This document shows positions 44,906 through 52,862 of a stretch of 64,000 nt of DNA, piece by piece. The notes below the pieces were generated by a model, which made no database searches, was not told the origin of the DNA, and saw only the letters and a program-made list of their open reading frames with translations. Where the stretch lies: the NCBI RefSeq assembly GCF_020075705.1, contig NZ_JAIQUM010000006.1, forward strand, positions 78,374 through 142,373, written 5' to 3'. The DNA comes from Metabacillus rhizolycopersici (GTDB lineage: Bacteria; Bacillota; Bacilli; Bacillales; Bacillaceae). The translations under genes and the position numbers were made by a program. The stretch's first letter is position 1, and each line of letters starts with the position of its first letter.

Positions 44906-45340
44906 TTGGAAGCAAAAAGTACATTACCAGAAAATTATGAGGGATTAAAAAAGCAGGCAAATCGAACGTCTAATTGGCGTGAACGTTTAGATGCGGTGGA
45001 AGAGTTAGGACATTGGAAAAATAAAAAAGTAATCGATATCCTCATGCGCTTAATGAATCAAGATCCAGTGTATAAGGTTCAAGAAGCAGCATACCGTCAG
45101 CTGAAAAAATTTGGTGAGGATGTTGAATTACCGCCAAGGAAAACAGGTAACCTGGTTAAAGATGTAACGAAAATCATGTTAAGAATCAAGAAGAGTTTGC
45201 CAGAAGGTCATAGCTATGAAGAGTTCAAGACGAAGCTACAGAAAATGAGACTTGATGTGTATGATACGTACGAAGGTGATAAGGGAGCAGACTTTGATAA
45301 GTGGCTTGAAAACATGTGGGCGTTACTTACGAAAAAGTAG
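44906..45340 (+). CDS. HEAT-repeat protein
   Basis: About 144 residues. A HEAT-like repeat near residues 20-65 (NWRERLDAVEELGHW, then VIDILMRLMNQDPVYKVQEAA) precedes a helical C-terminal domain of unknown type (RKTGNLVKDVTKIMLRIKK, then DTYEGDKGADFDKWL). The TTG at 44906 is 10 nt after AAGGAG; the TTG at 44897 lies too close. Common in the B. cereus and related groups, likely a protein-interaction adaptor. No clear partner nearby. Confidence 0.75.
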   Translation: MEAKSTLPENYEGLKKQANRTSNWRERLDAVEELGHWKNKKVIDILMRLMNQDPVYKVQEAAYRQLKKFGEDVELPPRKTGNLVKDVTKIMLRIKKSLPEGHSYEEFKTKLQKMRLDVYDTYEGDKGADFDKWLENMWALLTKK

Positions 45341-45433
45341 AAATTTCGCCGTTGTCTAATTTTTTAAAATTTTCACTTTATGTTGAAAAACTTTTGTGCT
45401 AAATTTATTAAATAACATGAAAGGGTGAACAAG

Positions 45434-45748
45434 ATGTCTCAACTAGAAAATGTTAATTTAATAAAGCAAGCAAATGTTTATTTTGATGGAAAAGTAACGA
45501 GTCGTACAGCTATATTACAAGATGGTACGAAAAAGACATTAGGAATCATGCTGCCAGGTGAATATGAGTTCTCTACAGCTCTGAAGGAGGAGATGGAGAT
45601 TTTATCTGGAAAATTAGAGTATAAACTATCTGGACAGGAGTGGGAAACCATTGAAGGAAGCGGTGTGTTTTACGTTCCTGCAAATGACAAGTTTCAATTG
45701 AAAATTCACGCTGTTACGGATTATTGTTGTTCTTATATAAAGGAGTAG
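45434..45748 (+). CDS. ppnP: Pyrimidine/purine nucleoside phosphorylase PpnP
   Basis: 104-residue cupin of the PpnP (formerly DUF1255) family: NVYFDGKVTSRTAILQDG, then KKTLGIMLPGEYEFST and the C-terminal FYVPANDKFQLKIHAVTDYCCSYI, given in parts FYVPANDKFQ and LKIHAVTDYCCSYI. It splits nucleosides to base and ribose 1-phosphate with broad specificity. The ATG at 45434 follows AAAGGGTGAACAAG. Single gene with a long hairpin terminator downstream. Confidence 0.9.
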   Translation: MSQLENVNLIKQANVYFDGKVTSRTAILQDGTKKTLGIMLPGEYEFSTALKEEMEILSGKLEYKLSGQEWETIEGSGVFYVPANDKFQLKIHAVTDYCCSYIKE

Positions 45749-45784
45749 CTTCTTATTAATTAGACTTCTTACATATGTAAAAAG

Positions 45785-45840
45785 CCAAAGTTTTAGGTCA
45801 CCTCATAAGTTTGTGGGTGCTTGATACTTTGGTTTTTTTG
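45785..45840 (+). terminator. Long hairpin terminator after ppnP
   Basis: CCAAAG near 45785, with the following TTTTAGGTCACC, pairs with GGTGCTTGATACTTTGG ending at 45832, followed by TTTTTTTG. Confidence 0.75.
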
Positions 45841-45861
45841 TTATATGTTATAGCGTACTAA

Positions 45862-45900
45862 AAAATTCTTGTACTGTGGGATAAGCGCACGACATTCAGC
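45862..45900. repeat. 38-nt dispersed repeat, copy 2
   Basis: Same string as at 1045-1082 with one extra G and one C-to-T change. The right flank differs (GTAAGCGTCCGG), so the repeat ends here. Confidence 0.6.
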
Positions 45901-45999
45901 GTAAGCGTCCGGCAACATGGGCAACTCATCGGCATTCTCCTCTGTTCTTCCACCATGTTTCAAATGCGACAGCTCCTGCTAGAAAGGAAAAAACAAGAG

Positions 46000-46218
46000 T
46001 TGAGCGAATACAAAGCGATTTATCTGATTAAAGATTACTTTCCGTTATTGTTTTGGGCAATGGCAGGTGGCCCAAATGAAATTGTAATGATTCTATATCG
46101 TCTCTATCAATTGCTTAAGAAAAATGGACGTAAATGTCATCGGTATAAGAAGAAGACTGTCTTTGATATTCTAGGGATTGTGTACGAAACGACAGTAAAG
46201 CATAGACAAGCTGTCTAG
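46000..46218 (+). CDS. Small hypothetical protein (72 aa)
   Basis: Starting at TTG after GAAAGGAAAAAACAAGAG, the frame gives MSEYKAIYLIKDYFPLLFW and ends ETTVKHRQAV, with a hydrophobic, aromatic first half and a basic second half. An earlier ATG at 45955 lacks a binding site. I do not recognise it; it may be an orphan or a fragment. Confidence 0.4.
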   Translation: MSEYKAIYLIKDYFPLLFWAMAGGPNEIVMILYRLYQLLKKNGRKCHRYKKKTVFDILGIVYETTVKHRQAV

Positions 46219-46318
46219 CGAAAAAAATCGTATTTTAATAGACTTCTTTGGTATGCCTACTTTTCCATTACTCGCTCGTTTTGAAACAAGAATTATTTCG
46301 TATCTAGTCATTTACGTC

Positions 46319-46337
46319 TTTAGCTTGATGGGCATGT
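46319..46337. repeat. Short dispersed string, copy 1
   Basis: TTAGCTTGATGGGCATGTG is identical to a stretch at about 59970-59988, and a related inverted version occurs near 59865-59882. I recall similar strings near insertion elements in Bacillus genomes. The rest of 46219-46420 is featureless. Confidence 0.4.
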
Positions 46338-46427
46338 GTCTGTACCTCTTTATTTAATCAAATTTCCATTGAAGTGATATTTTGGCTAGATTAATAGGTC
46401 CTTAAAGTTATTTATTGAAATTATCAT

Positions 46428-46510
46428 AAGAAAAAATTTCCTAATAACAATCGAAACAAGAAAAAAATTTCCTAATAACAATTGAAACAAGAAAAAATTT
46501 TCCTTATAAT
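46428..46510 (+). promoter_or_regulatory. Array of three RpiR-type boxes upstream of gntP copy 1
   Basis: Three GAAAAAATTTC-type boxes: 46430-46441, 46460-46472 and 46491-46503, centred 30-31 bp apart. The linker TAATAACAAT.GAAACAA is also repeated. TATAAT at 46505-46510 follows the last box. The same box occurs at the other three control regions of the cluster (51522, 52747, 54334). Confidence 0.7.
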
Positions 46511-46718
46511 AAGCATATTGCGATAAATTTCTTTCAGAATAGACATAATTTGACTGTGGTAGCTCTCTTGTGTGCTGCTTCGTGAATTGGTATTGACTAA
46601 TTTTTAGATATAGCGTCAAGCTTGCTTTCATCTAGAAAAAGTAGATGTAATGAAAGCGTTTATCGTAATATACTTTAAAAATTTTGTCATTATCTAATAC
46701 AGGTAAATTCTTCGATCC

Positions 46719-46809
46719 GATAATGGTTATTATGATTAATTGCAAAAGTGCTTTCAGTTCGTATTAAGGTTTAAGAAAAATGATCAATTATCTGAAAGTA
46801 ACCATTATC
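46719..46809. repeat. Nested inverted repeats upstream of gntP copy 1
   Basis: GATAATGGTTA (46719-46729) with TAACCATTATC (46799-46809), and CTTTCAG (46751-46757) with CTGAAAG (46792-46798). A cre-like TGAAAGCGTTTATC is at 46651-46664, deviating at the last two positions. The whole could form an RNA structure or two pairs of protein sites. Confidence 0.5.
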
Positions 46810-46861
46810 TGTGAAAGAAAACTAGATAATGATTAAATAATGAGAAAGAGTGGTGTTTCGG

Positions 46862-48187
46862 ATGGCTATGTATTTGTTAATCATTACGTTGTTAGCAATT
46901 GTCATTGTTGTGTTAGGAGTATCTTTATTTAAATGGCATGCGTTTATTAGTTTAACTGTTGCAAGTTTGTTTTTAGCGCTTGCGTCTGGTCTATCAATGG
47001 ACAAAATCGTTAGTGCATATGAGACTGGGGTTGGCGGAGTTTTAGGTCATCTCGTTGGAATTTTAGCGTTAGGAACTATTTTAGGAAAACTGATGGCTGA
47101 TTCAGGTGCTGGCATGCAAGTTGCAGATTTCTTTGTTCGGGTTTTTGGTGAGAAGAGGCTGCCATGGGCTATGTTAATTTCCGGTTTTATTATCGGAATT
47201 CCGGTATTCTTTGAAGTTGGGATTTTGATTTTATTACCTCTAGTCATTTCGATTCATAAAACAACTAAACAAAACATATTATTGATTGCGTTACCAGTTA
47301 TTGCTGGCTTATCGATTGTACATGGTCTTGTTCCACCACATCCAGGGGCAATGGCTGCGATTAGTATTTACGGTGCGAACCTTGGAGAAGTGCTTCTTTA
47401 TGCACTTATTATCTCTATCCCTGCAGCAATTATCGCAGGACCTGTATTTGCAAAATGGGTTCATAAACGTGTAATTCCAGAAGGAGAACCGAACTTAATT
47501 CGTGTATCAACAGCATCAGATAAATTGCCGGGTACAGGGATTTCGTTTTTTGTAATTTTATTACCTGTTATCTTGATGATTTTATCTTCAATTGCGCCAT
47601 ATTTGTCGATGCCTAGTGGTTTACTGAAGTTTTTAACACTAATTGGTAGTCCGATCATCGCTCTTTTAATCGCTTGTTTTGCAGCATTCTACTTTTTGGG
47701 AATGCGACAAGGAATGGATAAGAATAGAATTAAGGAATTAACAGAAGAATGTATATTACCTGTTGGTTCGATTGTGTTAATTATCGGAGCTGGTGGCGGA
47801 TTTAAACAAATTTTAATTGATAGTGGAGTCGGTACTACGATTGGTCAAATGTCACAAGATTTATCTCTATCTCCACTTGTTTTAGCGTTTTTAATTGCAG
47901 GGTTAATCCGAATTGCAACAGGCTCTGCTACTGTAGCTCTTACTACATCTGCTGGCATCGTATCACCTATTATTGAGAATATGTCAGGTGTGAATCTTGA
48001 ATTGCTTGTTATCGCGACAGGAGCAGGATCTTTAATGTTCTCACATGTAAATGATGCAGGTTTCTGGATGGTAAAGGAATATTTAGGATTAAGCGTGAAA
48101 GAAACGTTTAAAACATGGACGGTATTAGAAACAATGCTCTCATTTATTGCTTTCGGAGGTGCCTTACTCCTTAATATGTTTTTTTAA
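46862..48187 (+). CDS. gntP: Gluconate permease GntP, copy 1
   Basis: About 441 residues, some 12 membrane helices, GntP family (gluconate:H+ symporters). Landmarks: LIISGFIIGIPVFFEVG-like segment (SGFIIGIPVFFEVGILILL), GLVPPHPGAMAAI, IGAGGGFKQILIDSG and SHVNDAGFWMVKEY, the last a family hallmark. A GTG at 46850 is possible, but ATG 46862 has better spacing to AGAGTGG. It is the first unit of the gluconate cluster, with its own RpiR box array 360 nt upstream and a terminator 60 nt downstream. Confidence 0.87.
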   Translation: MAMYLLIITLLAIVIVVLGVSLFKWHAFISLTVASLFLALASGLSMDKIVSAYETGVGGVLGHLVGILALGTILGKLMADSGAGMQVADFFVRVFGEKRLPWAMLISGFIIGIPVFFEVGILILLPLVISIHKTTKQNILLIALPVIAGLSIVHGLVPPHPGAMAAISIYGANLGEVLLYALIISIPAAIIAGPVFAKWVHKRVIPEGEPNLIRVSTASDKLPGTGISFFVILLPVILMILSSIAPYLSMPSGLLKFLTLIGSPIIALLIACFAAFYFLGMRQGMDKNRIKELTEECILPVGSIVLIIGAGGGFKQILIDSGVGTTIGQMSQDLSLSPLVLAFLIAGLIRIATGSATVALTTSAGIVSPIIENMSGVNLELLVIATGAGSLMFSHVNDAGFWMVKEYLGLSVKETFKTWTVLETMLSFIAFGGALLLNMFF

Positions 48188-48244
48188 AAAATTAACTTAG
48201 TAGTAAATGTTTAAATAATAAATGGATAATCTGAATATAGAGAA

Positions 48245-48284
48245 AACGAGCCTTAGAAAGTAATTCTAATGGCTCGTTTTTTTT
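48245..48284 (+). terminator. Intrinsic terminator after gntP copy 1
   Basis: ACGAGCCTTAGAA pairs with TTCTAATGGCTCGT within 48246-48277, followed by eight Ts. Confidence 0.85.
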
Positions 48285-48317
48285 GAAAGAATATATAATT
48301 TTTGGTGCTTAGTTTTG

Positions 48318-48426
48318 GTGTCTAGCTCCAGCCCTTAGCTCCTCGAGTCATAAGCCACTAAAGAACACCTTCTATTCCTAAGCGTCTTATGCTATGCCTG
48401 AGCTAAACAAGGCGTTTGCGCTTTTC
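48318..48426 (-). repeat. Bacillus-type intergenic palindromic repeat
   Basis: The stretch contains GTGTCTAGCTCCAGC, CTCGAGTCATAAGCC, CTTATGCTATGCC and AACAAGGCGTTTGCGCTTTT. This is the recurrent intergenic element I know from many Bacillus and Geobacillus genomes. CATAAG...CTTATG and TTAGCTC...GAGCTAA can pair to give a long hairpin. It sits between two convergent gnt units. Confidence 0.7.
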
Positions 48427-48429
48427 GTA

Positions 48430-49974
48430 TTAACCAAGTGTTTTTCTTTGAAAATCAGCAATTGCATTGTATTCATCATTTAATTTACGCGAGATTCGAA
48501 GATAAATAGGCGTTAATTCACGATAAATTTCAACATGTTCCTTAATTGGCTTGTGTTTGTGTGTGGCTCCTACCATATTAGAAACAATATTTAATGAGTC
48601 AATTTCTTTTAAAGCATAAAGGCCAAGAATCGCAGCCCCAAGGCAAGAGCTTTCGAAGCTTTCCGGCACAGAAACTTCTTGATCAAAGATGTCTGCCATC
48701 ATTTGGCGCCAAAGTTCTGAGCGAGCGAAGCCTCCTGTTGCCTGTACTTTTGTAGGAACACCGATTTGTTCCTCAAGTGCTAAAAGAACGTTGTACAAAT
48801 TGAAAATGACACCTTCTAAAACAGCACGAATCATATGTTCCTTTTTGTGATGCAAGCTTAAACCGAAGAAAGATCCTCTTGCATTTGCATTCCATAATGG
48901 CGCTCGTTCTCCAGCTAAGTATGGGTGAAACAGCAAGCCATCCGCACCTGGAGAAACACGTGCAGCAATTTTAGTCAATACTTCATACGAGTCAATTCCT
49001 AAGCTTTTCGCCGTTTCAACCTCTGCTGAAGCAATAACATCTCGTACCCAGCGGAAAGTCATACCTCCATTATTGACTGGACCGCCAATGACCCAGTGAT
49101 TTTCTGTTAATGCATAACAGAAAATTCGTCCTTTCGGATCTGTAACAGGGCGATCTGTTACGGTTCGGATTGCTCCGCTTGTCCCTATGGTTACGGCTAC
49201 TACTCCTGGCTCAATGGCATTAACACCAAGATTTGATAATACTCCATCATTAGCTCCAATAACCATAGGGGTAGAAGAGAGGATTCCTAGTTCCAAAGCG
49301 ACCTCTTCTGCAAGTCCTTGGAGATAATAGGTGGTTGGGACAAGTTCCGATAAGTGCTCTTTTGAAATACCAGCTACTTGAAGAGCCTCTTCATCCCAAT
49401 CAAGATTATGCAAATGAAGCATACCGGTAGCAGATGCAATGGAATGATCAACTACAAACTTTTTAAAAAATTGATAAAAAACATATTCTTTAATGGAGAT
49501 AAATTTATAGGTTTTCACAAAAATCTCTGGTTTTTCTTCCTTTATCCAGCGAATTTTGCATAAAGGTGACATAGGGTGAATAGGTGTACCGGTACGCATA
49601 TATATACTATGACCGTTCCATTCATCTTTGATTTTTTCAGCCCATTTTGTGCTGCGATTGTCAGCCCAAGTAATGCAATTTGTCAGTGGTTTTCCTAATT
49701 CATCAATAGCAATCACACTATGCATAGCTGAACTAAACGAAATGCAAAGAAGTTCGTTTGGGTCAATTGAGCTCTTATTGACTGTTTCTTTAATTGTTCC
49801 TAAAACAGCCTGATAAATTTCAGCAGGGTTTTGCTCCGCGGTTAAAGGAGTCGGGGTTAATAAAGGATACCCAATCGTATGATGAGAGATTACAGCTCCA
49901 TCCTTTGAAAAAAGGACTGCTTTCGTACTTGTTGTTCCAATATCAACGCCTATCATATATCCAAGTTGTTTCAT
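48430..49974 (-). CDS. gntK: Gluconokinase
   Basis: 514-residue FGGY sugar kinase. N-terminal phosphate motif GVDIGTTSTKAVLF, then the signature regions DNRSTKWAEKI and GVVAVTIGTSGAIR, and the C-terminal ATP-binding ATGGFARSELWRQMMADIF, given in parts ATGGFARSEL and WRQMMADIF. It phosphorylates gluconate to 6-phosphogluconate, the substrate of the dehydrogenase at 54448. ATG 49974 follows AGGAGGAATTACA; the longer frame is rejected. It is transcribed with gntP copy 2 upstream (63 nt plus leader between them). Confidence 0.92.
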   Translation of the reverse strand: MKQLGYMIGVDIGTTSTKAVLFSKDGAVISHHTIGYPLLTPTPLTAEQNPAEIYQAVLGTIKETVNKSSIDPNELLCISFSSAMHSVIAIDELGKPLTNCITWADNRSTKWAEKIKDEWNGHSIYMRTGTPIHPMSPLCKIRWIKEEKPEIFVKTYKFISIKEYVFYQFFKKFVVDHSIASATGMLHLHNLDWDEEALQVAGISKEHLSELVPTTYYLQGLAEEVALELGILSSTPMVIGANDGVLSNLGVNAIEPGVVAVTIGTSGAIRTVTDRPVTDPKGRIFCYALTENHWVIGGPVNNGGMTFRWVRDVIASAEVETAKSLGIDSYEVLTKIAARVSPGADGLLFHPYLAGERAPLWNANARGSFFGLSLHHKKEHMIRAVLEGVIFNLYNVLLALEEQIGVPTKVQATGGFARSELWRQMMADIFDQEVSVPESFESSCLGAAILGLYALKEIDSLNIVSNMVGATHKHKPIKEHVEIYRELTPIYLRISRKLNDEYNAIADFQRKTLG

Positions 49975-50064
49975 TGTAATTCCTCCTAATTTATGTAACA
50001 TATAAAATGATAAATAGCTTTTTGTCTCTTCATATATAAATTTTTCAATTCCTAAGGTTGTAGT

Positions 50065-51408
50065 TTAAGTAATGAACCAGCTGATGATAAATACAATCGA
50101 AAATGCGATAAGGGAACCGATTGTTTCCATTACTGTCCAAGACCGAAGGGTATCCTTTACATCTAGTCCTAAATATCTGTTAATTAGCCAAAAACCTGAA
50201 TCATTCACATGAGACGCAATGGTTGCACCGGCAGCAATGGATATGACTATCAAACCTAAGACAGGTCCTTCGAATCCAAGAGTTGAAGTAAGCGGTGACA
50301 TTAAACTGGCTGCTGTCACCATTGCAACTGTTGCAGATCCTTGAGCTATACGAATAATCGATGCTATAAGAAAAGCAAGGAAAATGGGCGGAAGAGGAGA
50401 TGTTGCCATTGTGTCTGCCAAGACCCTTCCTACGCCTGTATCAATTAAAACCTGTTTAAATATGCCGCCTGCACCTGTTACAAGAATAATCATTCCCGCA
50501 GGCTCAAGAGACTTGCTTGCAATAGCTTGAATTTCTTGATTTGAATATCCGTTTTTAACGCCTAAAAGATAGAATACAAGTAGAGTTGAGATAAGAAGAG
50601 CGACAAACGGATGTCCAAGAAATGTGCATATTGTTCGGATGATGTTTCCCTCAGGAAAGATAACGGTTGAAAAAGTATTGAGAAGAATAAGAACAAGAGG
50701 AACTAAAATAATCGTTACAATTAGCCCAAAGCTTGGTAATTCTTGATCGTCTTCTATTTCCTCAGTATCCATATAGTTTGGTATTGAAACATGTATTTTT
50801 TTTGCAATATATTTTCCAAACAATGGCCCAGCGATGATCATTGCTGGAATACCAGCGATAGTTCCAAATAAAATGACCCATCCAAGATCGGCACCAATTA
50901 AATTTGCAACGATAATCGGACCAGGAGTAGGTGGAATGAAGCTGTGGGCGACAGAGAGTCCGGCAAATAAGGGTATGGCATAATGCAATAAGGAGCGTCC
51001 TGTTTTCTTTGCCAAACGATAAACAATTGGTATTAAAATGATAAAGCCTACATCAAAAAAGATTGGAATCCCGACAAGAAATCCCGTAACTCCTAATGCC
51101 CAAGGAACTTTTTCTGGTCCAAACTTTTTAATTAATGTTCGGGTTAGACGTTCAGCTCCACCTGATATTTCCATCATTTGTCCAAACATGGCTCCTAAGC
51201 CAACGACTACAGCTACGAAACCAAGCGTTTCACCCATACCAGTTTGTATAGATTGAACGACCTCGTTTAATGGCATGCCTGTAGCAATACCAACAAACAA
51301 GCTAACAAGAAGCAAAGCAACAAATGCGTGTAGCTTTGTTCGAATGACTAAGAACAGAAGCAATGATATCCCGGCTGCAGCAGCTATAATTAGTGTATAT
51401 TCGGACAT
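50065..51408 (-). CDS. gntP: Gluconate permease GntP, copy 2
   Basis: 447 residues, 12 or so helices, with GVTGFLVGIPIFFDVG, FIPPTPGPIIVANLIGADLG (in parts FIPPTPGPI and IVANLIGADLG), VTGAGGIFKQVLIDTG and SHVNDSGFWLINRY. It diverges more from the other two copies, notably at PPTPGPI in place of PPHPGAM, so it may prefer a different sugar acid. First gene of the minus-strand unit with gntK. The shared divergent region with the RpiR gene contains three operator-like boxes. Confidence 0.87.
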   Translation of the reverse strand: MSEYTLIIAAAAGISLLLFLVIRTKLHAFVALLLVSLFVGIATGMPLNEVVQSIQTGMGETLGFVAVVVGLGAMFGQMMEISGGAERLTRTLIKKFGPEKVPWALGVTGFLVGIPIFFDVGFIILIPIVYRLAKKTGRSLLHYAIPLFAGLSVAHSFIPPTPGPIIVANLIGADLGWVILFGTIAGIPAMIIAGPLFGKYIAKKIHVSIPNYMDTEEIEDDQELPSFGLIVTIILVPLVLILLNTFSTVIFPEGNIIRTICTFLGHPFVALLISTLLVFYLLGVKNGYSNQEIQAIASKSLEPAGMIILVTGAGGIFKQVLIDTGVGRVLADTMATSPLPPIFLAFLIASIIRIAQGSATVAMVTAASLMSPLTSTLGFEGPVLGLIVISIAAGATIASHVNDSGFWLINRYLGLDVKDTLRSWTVMETIGSLIAFSIVFIISWFIT

Positions 51409-51521
51409 TACAATTCCTCCGATACCATAAATAACTCAATAAATTGACGATGTTTACTTTTTAGTGTTTCTTTTATCACTCCTAAAGATGTAACCTTTTC
51501 TACTAATGTAAAAAAAGAAAG

Positions 51522-51593
51522 GAAATTTTTTCTCAATATGTACATTATACAAAAAAACATTTTCCTAGCAATTATTTTTAAGAAAAAAATTTC
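51522..51593. promoter_or_regulatory. RpiR-type box array between gntP copy 2 and the regulator gene
   Basis: GAAATTTTTTC (51522-51532), a degenerate AAAAAAACATTTTC (51551-51564) and GAAAAAAATTTC (51582-51593), centred 30-31 bp apart. They lie between the two divergent starts and so could control both units. Confidence 0.65.
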
Positions 51594-51655
51594 TTTTCAA
51601 AGAATTTTAGATATAATGATAAGTAGTAGTGTTTTGAATGGAAGGGGTGAAAAAA

Positions 51656-52489
51656 ATGGAACAACCTCAACAATGTCTTTCAAGAATTCAATCATTTTAT
51701 CCAGAATTTAGTGAAACCGAAAAGAAGGTAGCTGATTACATCTTAAAGTTTCCCGAGAAAATGACGCATCAAACGATTACACAGGTAGCTGATGATATCG
51801 GCGTAGCAACGTCGACGATCTTCCGTTTCTGTCAACGAATTGGTTTTAAAGGGTATCAAAGAATGAAAATTGTCTTGGCAACTGAAATTACTTCACCCAT
51901 TCGAGAAATGGTTCAAGAGAAAATTCAAGAGCAAGATAATGAAAGAGATGTTACAGAAAAAATCTTTAATACAAGTATTCGAACATTTAAGGATACGATT
52001 CAAATGATGGATTTTTCGTCGATCAAAAAGGCGGTTAAGGTTTTAGTAAGTGCAAAACGAGTTGAATTTTATGGTACAGGTAGTTCAGGAATTGTCGCTC
52101 TAGATGCCCATCATAAATTTATTGGGTCTGGCATCTCAACGGTTGCTTATACGGATCCTTTTTTACAGGTGAGAGCAGCATCCCAGCTTACAGAAAATGA
52201 TGTTGCCGTTATTATTTCTGATTCAGGGGCAAATACGGAGACTATTAGTGTGTTAGATGCAGCAAAAGAAGCTGGAGCGAAGACTGTAGTAATCACGAAT
52301 CTTACAAGGTCTCCACTTAATAAAAAAGCTGACATTATTTTGCGTACAGTTTCTAGTAGCATAGAAACCCGTTCTGATGATGTTTATTCAAGAATCGTTC
52401 AGTTGAGTCTCATTGATGCATTATACACAAACGTAATCAAGGCTCAAAAAGGGAAAAATAAAAATCCAATCAAAAAAATGTTTGAGTAA
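51656..52489 (+). CDS. RpiR-family transcriptional regulator of gluconate genes
   Basis: 277 residues: N-terminal HTH_6 domain (FSETEKKVADYILKFPEKM, then VADDIGVATSTIFRFCQRIGF, given as VADDIGVATSTIF and RFCQRIGF) and C-terminal SIS domain (FYGTGSSGIVALDAHHKF, DSGANTETISVLDAAKEAG). SIS domains bind phosphosugars, so 6-phosphogluconate is the natural candidate effector. B. subtilis uses a GntR-family protein for this task, so the cluster has a different regulator class. ATG 51656 follows GGAAGGGGTGAAAAAA. It divides the two halves of the cluster and is flanked by its own likely operators. Confidence 0.88.
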   Translation: MEQPQQCLSRIQSFYPEFSETEKKVADYILKFPEKMTHQTITQVADDIGVATSTIFRFCQRIGFKGYQRMKIVLATEITSPIREMVQEKIQEQDNERDVTEKIFNTSIRTFKDTIQMMDFSSIKKAVKVLVSAKRVEFYGTGSSGIVALDAHHKFIGSGISTVAYTDPFLQVRAASQLTENDVAVIISDSGANTETISVLDAAKEAGAKTVVITNLTRSPLNKKADIILRTVSSSIETRSDDVYSRIVQLSLIDALYTNVIKAQKGKNKNPIKKMFE

Positions 52490-52591
52490 TTTTTTTGATG
52501 AATAGAAAGACAAAGAAAGAATGTTACTTACTTATTTTCTCTCAATAACTTTATAAAAGCAGCCGAACAAACTGCTATTTCATATTGATTC

Positions 52592-52623
52592 AGCCTCGGA
52601 TTATATAAGTCCGAGGCTTTTTG
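52592..52623 (+). terminator. Terminator after the RpiR gene
   Basis: AGCCTCGGA (52592-52600), nine-base loop, TCCGAGGCT (52610-52618), then TTTTT. Confidence 0.88.
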
Positions 52624-52746
52624 GTTTATATAGAAAAAGGATCCATATTTTCTAAGTGTAAATCTATTTAAAGTTTCTATATTTTATGATCAAATCAAAA
52701 ATGCATTATTTAAAATTGTCATCTAATATAAAACTCTACTAAAAAA

Positions 52747-52798
52747 TAAAAAATTTTTTCAAAAAAGTATTGAAAAGAAAAAATTTTTTTCGTATAAT
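52747..52798 (+). promoter_or_regulatory. Promoter and two RpiR-type boxes of gntP copy 3
   Basis: TTGAAA (52770-52775), 17 bp, TATAAT (52793-52798). GAAAAAATTTTTTTC (52777-52791) fills the spacer, and TAAAAAATTTTTTC (52747-52760) lies 30.5 bp upstream centre to centre. Binding would directly block polymerase. A cre-like TGAAAGTGCTTCCA follows at 52811-52824 with two deviations. Confidence 0.7.
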
Positions 52799-52862
52799 CA
52801 TCTCATTGAATGAAAGTGCTTCCAAAAATGAATTTGATAGATATCAAGGAGGAATTATTAAT

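Noticed and set aside
46421..46510. CRISPR-like array
   Set aside because: The three units are nearly identical throughout with no unique spacers, and the box recurs at other gnt promoters. It is an operator array.
46386..46631. Minus-strand frame of 81 codons over the RpiR box array
   Set aside because: Its repeats in protein sequence only reflect the 30-bp DNA repeats, and it lacks a ribosome binding site.
52770..52862. N-terminal extension of gntP copy 3
   Set aside because: The extended frame begins within the -35 element and runs through the -10. The AGGAGG before 52863 fixes the start there.
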